A stretch of DNA of 64,000 bases from positions 121,741,030-121,805,029 of the forward strand of contig CP136067.1 in assembly GCA_032622095.1 (NCBI GenBank), given 5' to 3'. The notes beneath the pieces are model-generated. The model was given only the letters and a program-made list of their open reading frames with translations, searched no databases and had not been told where the DNA came from. Positions 56,331 to 64,000 of the stretch are shown here, in pieces. This DNA comes from Siphonodentalium dalli (taxonomy: Eukaryota; Mollusca; Scaphopoda; Gadilida; Siphonodentaliidae). How positions within the stretch are numbered: position 1 is the first letter of the stretch; every line of letters starts with the position of its first letter. The position numbers were made by a program, and so were the translations under genes.

Positions 56331-56700
56331 TTGGAAGATAGATGAAAGGTAATCTACAGCTGAGATATGAATCGGACGTGTCCGTCTCAGGTGATATATA
56401 AAGTAATCAATTAAAAAATCATCATTTTGCGGAGTTTGAGCTTACTGGTTAGTGACACACGTCAATTTTCGCCAATTTTAGCCTCAGTCATGATGAAGGT
56501 CCTTGAAAACTTAGAATCTTCCGAGTATTTTTGTTTCAAACATTTATACATTGATTGCTCTTGCACAAAAAGACAGGTCAATTTTTAACCTATGTTCGGC
56601 CCGTTTTGCCGATAAATTTTATTTCCGGATGATAAGGTCGGTGATTATTTGGAAGATAGATGAAAGGTAATCCACAACTGAAATATGAATAGGAAGTGTC
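56330..56700 (+). repeat. Direct repeat pair, ~60 bp
   Basis: TGGAAGATAGATGAAAGGTA followed by ATC.ACA.CTGA.ATATGAAT occurs at 56,331-56,390 and again at 56,649-56,705, each followed by GTGTC and a C-rich CGTCTCA. Same orientation, ~85% identical. Nature unknown. Confidence 0.6.
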
Positions 56701-56835
56701 GTCTCAATTCGAGTGATTCAGTAAACGGGTTTGCAAATGGGCGGGTCGGGTTGGTATGAACCAACGGTCGGGTTGGTATGAACCAACCTGACCCGTCCAT
56801 TTACCGACATGATTACATCGCTCGAATTGATTCCA
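56700..56835. repeat. Hairpin with duplicated core
   Basis: TCAATTCGAGTGAT ... GGGCGGGTCGGGTTGG pairs with CCAACCTGACCCGTCC ... ATCGCTCGAATTGA. In the middle, CGGTCGGGTTGGTATGAACC repeats GGGTCGGGTTGGTATGAACC. A small foldback element with a 22-base internal duplication. Confidence 0.7.
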
Positions 56836-57075
56836 AGCATTGCTGGCCGCCGAGTTAATCCGATGTTGAGTAACCTCGGGCAAACAATAGGAGGTGTGTG
56901 TCACTATATATCTAACTCTTTGTGCAGTAGTATGTTTTGTAGATTATGATGCAGGTTACTCTGGTCATTTGACAGATTCACTGCATTTTTATGTGTGTAC
57001 AAGAGCCAGTTTCTGGTGTGAACTATTCTGTTCAATTTAGCTGAGGTGAGCACTTTTAATATTAGAAATATAAAA

Positions 57076-57172
57076 TATATATACGCATAGTGTTTCTGAA
57101 AACAAATTTAATCCACGAGTGGGATTGGCGATTTACACCACGAGCTTCAGAAAACACTATGCGTATATTGTG
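57076..57172. repeat. Inverted repeat ACGCATAGTGTTT
   Basis: ATACGCATAGTGTTTCTGAA at ~57,081 and TTCAGAAAACACTATGCGTA at ~57,147 are inverted with a ~45-base loop. Probably MITE ends or a foldback unit. Confidence 0.6.
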
Positions 57173-57479
57173 TTTATGCCACGATCTTTACAATGCGATG
57201 GATAAACACTTTTCCGCTCAAATTGTATGGAGAAAGTTTAATCCACTCTGCGAAGTTTAATCAACAGTAGGCACATTTAATCAACAGGTGTTGATTAAAA
57301 ATGTAAAGTTTAAACAGATGGCTTTATTTTTATAGTAAGATAGGTGATCGTGGTATAATAAAATTTAAACTATGCGTTTCATGATGTTGAATTTGACCTC
57401 TTTATACATGATGGTCCACTACTCGTTTTGGGTGGGCCATGGGGTGGGACACTTAGACATTATAATACAAGATTGTAAA

Positions 57480-57870
57480 AATGCAGTTGTTTGAAACAGC
57501 ATCAACAAAAGCAAATGTTTGTACGCTATGTAACAGAAGCAATGAAGATGAGCCGAAACATATTATCATTCACTGTAACCATCCTGCTTTAAGGGAGTGT
57601 CGAAACAACATGTGATATGAGACGATTGACGAATTCCGAATATTGTTTTCTCTTTGGGCAAATGAACTGGACGACGAAGGGCTCTTCCTATTACACTTGA
57701 CCAACCTGCATGTTGAACTATTCTCTTTCATTGAAGACCCAACGTATTATGTTTCTTTCAGTGTTGGCCATACACACAAGTTGTGGCAAACCTACACGTT
57801 CTGTGCAGTTTTCTTACGGCGACCGACTAATTGTCATGTAACGATTTTGTTATATAGACGCACGTAGCAA
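57480..57870 (+). pseudogene. LINE ORF2 C-terminal fragment, related to element C
   Basis: The frame from 57,482 reads NVCTLCNRSNEDEPKHIIIH then C (zinc knuckle), RECRNNM, an in-frame TGA at ~57,613, then LWANELDDEGLFLLHLTNLH and ELFSFIEDPTYYVSFSVGHT. It aligns with element C's last ~110 residues (LWVDELDDDELVMLHLTKLP, ELFSFIEDPMFFVSFIVHHT) but on the opposite strand. One nonsense mutation. Confidence 0.85.
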
Positions 57871-57997
57871 GCGTCACATTGCCGTCAATATAAAAGCTTG
57901 GGTAGCATGTGCTTGTGCTTTCGGTGTTCCTAGAACTTTGTACTTACCACATTGGCATCTTCTGAATTGCAAACTAATTGATAAATCTAGAGTAAAT

Positions 57998-58142
57998 TAG
58001 ATTTGTTCACACTTCCATTTCAGACACACGTATATGAATCACGACTAAGTCACCAAACTCAAAGACTATAATAGTCTTTGAGTTTGGTGACTTAGTCGTG
58101 ATTCATATACGTGTGTCTGAAATGGAAGTGTGAAAAAAATCT
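57998..58142. repeat. Near-perfect palindrome, 71-bp arms, 3-base loop
   Basis: 58,006-58,068 (63 bases) is the exact reverse complement of 58,072-58,134; the loop is TAA. With one mismatch the arms extend to 57,998-58,068 and 58,072-58,142. The left arm starts TTCACACTTCCATTTCAGAC. No relation to other hairpins here. Confidence 0.95.
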
Positions 58143-58212
58143 ATATATACTGGATCCCATGCATGTGGGTGTTCACCGAGTGGATGTTTGTCGTCCTACA
58201 ATCTCTCTTAGG

Positions 58213-58726
58213 CAGGGATGTGGCTAGAGGGGGGTGTGGGGGGGTGTCTCACCCCCCCCCAGCAGAGAGCTATATTTTCAATAGTTGGAAATTTCATACC
58301 TGCCACAACGAAATTTCACACCAACAATAAGTTGAAAATGTTCTTGTAGTTTGATTATAAAACAATTTATTGGGGGGAATTTATTGTTTTCGACCAATAT
58401 TTGCATATGTTCCTATTTTTGGTCAAAATTTTTGACAGAAATGGTCATCAGTTGGAAATTTCCAACCTTAGGGGGGTGACAGGTTGGAAATTTCCAACAC
58501 TTGGAAAGCTTGTGTCCTGGTCCCTCCCCCGTGGCCTGTCAAAAACTTCTAGTTAATTTAAGAAAACAATATTGTCATACAATTGGTCAACATTGTCATT
58601 GGAATTGTCATCAAATTTTCCAACCTAAGTGGGGGTGTAGTGATTCCGACTCAAGGGGGGGGGGGTGCAGTTGGAAATTCCCAAGGTGGACACCCCCCCA
58701 GCGGAGACCCTCTAGCCACATCCCTG
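58213..58726. mobile_element. hAT MITE, 514 bp, 8-bp TSD CTCTTAGG
   Basis: Ends CAGGGATGTGGCTAGAGG and its complement CTCTAGCCACATCCCTG. CTCTTAGG flanks both sides (58,205-58,212; 58,727-58,734). CAGGG ends and an 8-bp duplication are diagnostic of hAT. The interior holds poly-G/C runs and repeated TTGGAAATTTCCAA-type palindromes, no transposase. Confidence 0.92.
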
Positions 58727-58734
58727 CTCTTAGG

Positions 58735-59716
58735 TGCACCTAGATGCACAGGTACAGCACTTGTTTATTTATAAAAGTACACCGTGTGTTTACTGCTGAC
58801 CGCATAGATAACAGAGACACAATCATGTTGATAGTAGAGAGAAATGAAAAGCTGTGTGGACGACGCATACGTATATGCATTATTTTTCTCGTATTTATAG
58901 ACGATGTGACTTGCGTATTCGTATAGAAATTCGATGGCTCGTGCGCGTTGGAGACTGATTATTGGCATAAGTGTGTAGATGTCTGTGGTTCCGTTTGTAT
59001 GCATGTACCACACACGTATGTACACTTGCTCGCCTGTTTGTGAGGTAATATCTGCGAATGATCGCCCTCGATCTGATTTAATTGCGAGCTTGTCTTATAG
59101 ATGTTGCATGACAATGAATGGAAATGTTGTACGATTTGATTAAATTTTCTTTGTTTCTGTATTTCACACTTTAATGACATAATGCATGTATATCTTTTAA
59201 CGACCACCTTATTGTAAATGGTAATTTTTGTGTATGTATAATGTACTCTTCATATCACGGAGGACATTAAAGGTGTATATATTAATGTCTCACATGTTAT
59301 CATTGTGTGATAGTGGAATAGTAATATGCCATCGCGGGATGTAACATATGTCGTTTACGTTTTGTTAGTGCGACATGCTGTCAACGATGTTGATATATAT
59401 GCATTTCGCAATTGAATTCGAGACAGAGTGTAATTATTGACTCTGTGCGAGGCTATCTTTTATATCCAAAACTATACAGCGTGTTGCATTCAGCGCTTGG
59501 ATATTTTGGAATGCATAGATATCTGAAGCATAATAATTCATCGAAAGATATGGACAGATATGTAGCCACCACAAGATCGCCGAACAATTATTCTTGAGAA
59601 ATTGTGTCACACAGAGTGTTTACATGCGTATGATATCCCTCTTAAATCTAGCTTCTTGCCGACGATTCTGCAATACATGGTAAGTGGATTTCATCATTTC
59701 ATCATTCTAATAACAT
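58735..59716. other. No gene recognised
   Basis: AT-rich DNA without supported coding regions; short frames such as 59,412-59,597 are unremarkable. Confidence 0.45.
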
Positions 59717-59720
59717 TTAA

Positions 59721-60317
59721 CCCTTTCATTACTGGAGATTCCTAAATTTGGGCGAAAACCCTGTGCCAATGCATTCTCTTATATATGCGAGTCGACCATA
59801 TGGCGCCTCGCATATATATAAGAATGAATTGGCCTAACAAATTTTTAATTATTTTTTTATAATTGTTAAAGAATGTAAGTAAAAATGAAAAGAATGATAA
59901 TAATTGTTAAAGAATGTAAGAAATCATTATAAAAAATGATAAAAATTGTTAAAGAATGTAAGAAAAATGATAAGAATTGATAAAGAATGTAAGAAAATTG
60001 ATCAAACATGATAAAATTGTTAAAGAATATAAAATATAAGAAAAATTGTTATAGAATGTAAGAAAAAAATCGCAAAAAAATTATGAAAATTGTTAAAGAA
60101 TTTAAGAAAAAACTGATAAAACTGATAACAATTGTTAAACAATAAAATCATAAAAAAAAATCTTTAAAATTGGTAAAGAAAAATTGATAAACAGATGATA
60201 AAAACTTGTTAGGCCAATGCATTCTCTTATACATGCGAAGCGACCTATGATCGACTCGCATATATAAGAATGTAAGTTCTTTAATGTTGCGCCAGCGCAG
60301 CTCCCGTCACGAAAGGG
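59721..60317. mobile_element. TTAA-flanked MITE with expanded interior, 597 bp
   Basis: TTAA at 59,717-59,720 and 60,318-60,321; ends CCCTTTC / GAAAGGG. It carries the same twin hairpins as the 45.7 and 62.0 kb copies (GCCAATGCATTCTCTTATAT near 59,765 and 60,213), slightly decayed. Between them, TTGTTAAAGAATGTAAGAAA-like units recur about nine times (59,865-60,190), whereas the other copies have one. Confidence 0.8.
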
Positions 60318-60563
60318 TTAATATAATAAAAGCTACACTGGCTCAGCATTCGGTGATCAATGCTCCCATGTCTTGTTCAAATGCCATCTTTTAACCAGAA
60401 TGGTACATTCAGATGTCATTTAAGGAGCTTAAATTTCCAATATCATCGAGAAAATGGTAGCGGTACTGATAATGATTAAACCTGATATCTCAGCTAATAT
60501 TTAGACTCCACGAACGTAACATATACCAAAATGAAGCGTAAGTTCCCTATATTAAAACCACAG

Positions 60564-60762
60564 GCCCCTGGGGAAAATTACTAAAATACCAATATAGACT
60601 ATACCAGTCAAAATACCAATATAGACTATACCAGTCAAAATACCAATATAGACTATACCAGTCAAAATACCAATATAGACTATACCAGTCAAAATACCAA
60701 TATAGACTATACCAGTGACTGGTATAGACTATATTGGTATTTTAGTAATTTTCCCCAGGGGC
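60564..60762. repeat. Hairpin MITE with GCCCCTGGGG ends; one arm holds five 27-bp repeats
   Basis: GCCCCTGGGGAAAATTACTA at 60,564 pairs with TAGTAATTTTCCCCAGGGGC ending 60,762, meeting at ACCAGTGACTGGT. In the left arm AAAATACCAATATAGACTAT-ACCAGTC (27 bases) is present five times; the right arm has one. Related to 18,952-19,058. Confidence 0.9.
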
Positions 60763-60764
60763 GT

Positions 60765-61950
60765 GTGATTACAACCATTACGCACTGTTGTAACGACTTT
60801 CCATTGCAATGGCAGCAGTTGGCTCCTGAATGTCTGCGATTTGGAATTCGTACGTTCGTTTATTTTGTGATCAAAGTGGATGATTTTATCTCAAAAAGTT
60901 TGAGCGCATCTTTGGCCTTTCATCTGCGATCTTTACAGCAAGCAAACTGGATAAAGAATCGCAGATGCCGTAATAGTCCAAGCCGACTTGAGACATATCA
61001 AGATCGTTATCATTCATTGTCGTCAATATTATCATCATCGTCGTCGCTGCCATAATCACAATAAAAGGACATATATTTGTAGGATTTGGGAATTTAATTT
61101 TGTTATATACATCCGTGAAAATCCATAAATTGATGATTTGACAAAATTTTCCATTTTTTTTTTCCACGAAATTCACCAATTTCTCTTTTTCTGATTTTTA
61201 GTATGTTATTTATGGAGGGTTTATGTACCTATTCCAACAAAAACAAATTCTGTTGTTCTGGGTAAAACTATAAATGCACCGGACTGCGCTAATTTAAATA
61301 CGAGTAAGAAGTTGAACAGACCGTCCTTTACGATGTTTGTAATACCCCCGTCATGCGTGTAAATAACGAGTGCCCAATAATGCGCATCGCCATAATCGTC
61401 GTTGTCGTCGTCATCGTCGTTGCCATTATTACCACAGGGACGTAACTATATTTGCCTCCGTGTTGTGGGGGGGGGGGCTCATTAGAGTTTCCAACTGCTC
61501 TCTTTGAACCAGACCCGAATCTTCAGGTCGGGGAATTTCTATCTTAATTTAATAATATTTTATTCCATTCAAACCACATCATGTATAATACAATAACATA
61601 TAATATTGTGTTCCTTGTGCAGGGCGAGGAAGTGGATTCGGCTGTAAGCATTAAGACTTATATGTGCCGTCTTCACGAGTGACCATATCTCAATTTGACT
61701 CAGTTGTGCTTCTTAGACTTAGAGGCAGGGAATTTATACGTTAATTTTTCATGTGTAAAGTTGGATTGAATGAGAACAATGAGAGCAATATATGTAATTA
61801 ATGCACTTAATACTTCGATATCGCTTGTCATATCATTAATGGCTGCTGCTTCATAATTTTAGTTGGAAAAACGTTCTGTCATAGTTATAAATTTCTGAAC
61901 TATTTTAAAGTTAGATATGTTTTCACTTAAGGTTTATGTGGTTGCTCCTT
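60765..61950. other. No gene recognised
   Basis: Includes T-rich and trinucleotide (ATC/GTC) stretches at 61,015-61,045 and 61,385-61,430 and a poly-G run at ~61,467. No supported gene. Confidence 0.45.
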
Positions 61951-61953
61951 TAA

Positions 61954-62345
61954 CCCTTTACCCAGCAAACCGGCCAAAACCCGCCAAATAAAGCTTCTAC
62001 AGCCTAAAATATATTCGGTCTGTCTCAATAGAACCATACACATATGGATATCATTGGAATCGGCTCCTTGACCACATTGTGATAGTTACAGTTATGCCCT
62101 GTGCCAATGCATTCTCTTATATATGCGAGTCGACCATAGGTCGCCTCGCATATATAAGAGAATGCATTGGCCTAAAAAAATTCTTTTTTTAACACTTTTT
62201 ACCATTTTTTCTTACATTCTTTAACAATTTTATAATTTGTAATGTGTTAAGCCAATGCATTCTCTTATATATGCGAGGCGACCTATGGTCGACTCGCATA
62301 TATAAGAGAATGCATTGGCACAGGGCCCTTCTGTTGGGTAAAGGG
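61954..62345. mobile_element. TTAA-flanked MITE, 392 bp, twin hairpins
   Basis: TTAA at 61,950-61,953 and 62,346-62,349; ends CCCTTTACCCAGCA / TGTTGGGTAAAGGG. Nearly identical to 45,676-46,045, including both 69-base hairpins. It sits next to, and perhaps in, a LINE fragment on the minus strand. Confidence 0.88.
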
Positions 62346-62349
62346 TTAA

Positions 62350-62500
62350 GTGCAGACTCGAGATTCAAATTTATAAAAATTCCAGAGAAGCATTCCTTTC
62401 GTTGGTTCCAGTATATCGGACAATGGAATATAACATGTGACGCCGTTTCTTCCGTTCCACATGCACATAAAGGATTTGATCTCTGGTGATTTTCGAACAA
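62350..62500 (-). pseudogene. LINE C-terminal zinc-knuckle fragment
   Basis: The minus frame reads RSNPLCACGTEETASHVIFH then CPIYWNQRKECF, a Cys-x-Cys-x8-His-x4-Cys pattern typical of the end of LINE ORF2 proteins. Only ~50 residues are left. Clade not determinable. Confidence 0.6.
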
Positions 62501-62509
62501 ATCTTGATT

Positions 62510-64000
62510 AAGAAAACTACACCAAGTCGAAGCCTACATTGATGAACTTGCGATGGGCGTGAGTAGTGATAATAGTGATATATGTAAGGTTCCCTAGTAT
62601 TATTATCGGTGCTGCCTATAGTTAATTTGAACTCATGTAAGATTGCGCAATTTCGTATGTTAGCTGAGAGTGAGTTCCACCGATGAAGGGGGAGGACTTC
62701 TCATATGACGCAGAATCGCAGACGCATAATTTCTATCTGCACCTCTTTCGTTGACATTTTCCAACCGATAGGATAGGATAATTTTATTTATAATAATAAA
62801 TAAATATAATAATATAATAGACTATACACGTATATTGTTAAGGGTGATATAGTCATGATTGACTGTCTTCCTATCACCCCTGAATGTGATGACAGGTTAT
62901 ATGATGTAGATGGCCGAATTAATTTGATTGTTTTTTGGGGGGGGGGGGGGGGGGGGTTACGTTCATCTGTGCAGACTGGGTTTTTTATGGGCTTTGTTAG
63001 GGCGATGGTACAAAAAGTGGTTCATATGTATATAGGCACCTACTTGGTCGATCTAATGAATGAATACTATGAATATACATGTGTGAGTGGAACCGAGTAG
63101 GGATAATGCGAGTGAGGTTTTGGGAATTTTTTAATTAACATGTATACTTGAGTGAATTTTGTTTGTTTGTTTTATATTTGTTAGCCGGTATGTTAGACTG
63201 CACAGCCTGGCACCCCATAACCATTTTAGTCCGAAAAAGTTCACCGAAAATCAGGAGGGGGGGGGGTCGGAAAAAAATTCCAGACACGTATGCTACTTTT
63301 TTGTCAATGACCACTTTTTGGAAACCCACCCACCCCGACCCCAATTTTTTTTCCATTTCATAGAGTTTTTTCCAGCCATGTTTTGACACCCACCCTCTTG
63401 TGGAACGCAAAACACAAACATACAGAGAAAACCAGGACCAAACCTCCTACATTGAGATTCAGTGAATCTAGTAATGAACAGCAGGACTGGTCTCTAGCAG
63501 TATATTCTTGACTGCAGTGTATTTTTAATCGTTTTTGTTAAATATCATATTTCCACAGCTCTGCACAAACTCCATACAGCGCCCTCTACGTTATCACTGC
63601 GATATAGCACTGCCACAAGGATGGTACTTTGCAGACGATAAATCTATTTTTACATATCGTCGCGGAACAATATTTAGTCACTTATTATCTTGTTCCACCA
63701 TTTTTTTTAAAGTTTGCAATGGTAATTCTTTCGGTATTGATAAGAAAAATATGAACTGAGCCAGACATAGACAATGTGTCCCGGTCTCTTGTCCGTAGCC
63801 GTGTGCATTTGTCTGGAGAGACCATTAGATGTTAGGATTTATGCAACTGTTCAGGTTAAAATATCTTAATTTTCATACTGGAAATATAGAACCATGGTTT
63901 ATGAATATATATAGGATATTAGGCCTGAGCACTGAGGTACAAGGTGTGGGTGCAAATGGAATTATGCAAAACTTGTGTTTGGTGTGATTCTGATTCAAGG
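62510..64000. other. No gene recognised; includes (G)20 run
   Basis: AT-rich with a 20-base G homopolymer at 62,937-62,956 and smaller G runs at ~63,258. Short frames at 63,135-63,410 cover a C/G-homopolymer-bearing repeat and are not convincing. Nothing recognised up to the right edge. Confidence 0.45.

Noticed and set aside
62244-62489. Frames built from CILLYMRVDHRSPRIYKRMHW in several places
   Set aside because: Translation of the MITE twin hairpins in different directions.

Overview
The window is AT-rich eukaryotic nuclear DNA, almost certainly from an invertebrate animal and probably a marine one. The evidence is intron-bearing exons with polypyrimidine/AG acceptors, AATAAA-type 3' ends, several clades of APE-type LINEs, many TIR and foldback elements, simple-sequence tracts and a recurrent short TACATG palindrome. 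The species cannot be fixed from sequence alone. There are no rRNA genes, convincing tRNAs, CRISPR arrays or bacterial-style operons. Host genes are few; most of the window is mobile or repetitive DNA.

Layout. 1-856 (minus) is an intact exon of a tryptophanase/tyrosine phenol-lyase-like PLP enzyme that runs off the left edge. 0.9-8.8 kb holds dispersed repeats and a nested insertion (foldback element plus LINE 3' fragment). 8.8-11.55 kb is a 45-bp satellite of about 60 copies. 12.9-19.7 kb is a MITE field, including a 210-bp palindromic MITE and a 1.46-kb inverted duplication that uses it as its end. 20.5-21.1 kb is an inverted pair of CCTGGGT-type minisatellites. 21.4-23.3 kb is the most diverged of three copies of an unrecognised gene end. 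23.8-26.7 kb has a GGACCGGACC-rich TIR element and a complex inverted repeat around a (GA)n tract. 27.5-33.4 kb holds two related LINEs, one deleted so that ORF1 is fused in frame to the end of ORF2, and one degenerate. A decayed integrase/KRBA2-like C-terminus follows at 33.5-34.0 kb.

34,576-37,423 is a 2.85-kb transposon with ~460-bp TIRs that start with CACAGTG and are flanked by a 5-bp AGTAC duplication, the hallmark pattern of the Transib/RAG superfamily. 39.09-47.43 kb is a head-to-tail tandem segmental duplication (two ~4.1-4.3 kb units) carrying the other two copies of the unrecognised terminal exon. The two units serve as empty/filled-site controls for a TTAA-flanked MITE and for a 67-bp LINE tail with a 14-bp TSD. 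48.1-55.0 kb (minus) is a nearly full-length LINE with an intact 1187-aa endonuclease-RT ORF2 and an ORF1 broken near its end by a 19-bp duplication. A LINE endonuclease fragment lies upstream of it. 56-64 kb holds hairpins, a near-perfect 71-bp-arm palindrome, a hAT MITE with 8-bp TSD, two more TTAA MITEs and LINE scraps.

Functionally, the genes do not form a pathway. The lyase-like exon and the triplicated terminal exon are the only host-gene candidates with preserved reading frames. The recurring processes visible in the sequence are transposition, internal deletion of LINEs, conversion of MITE interiors into tandem repeats and local inverted duplication.
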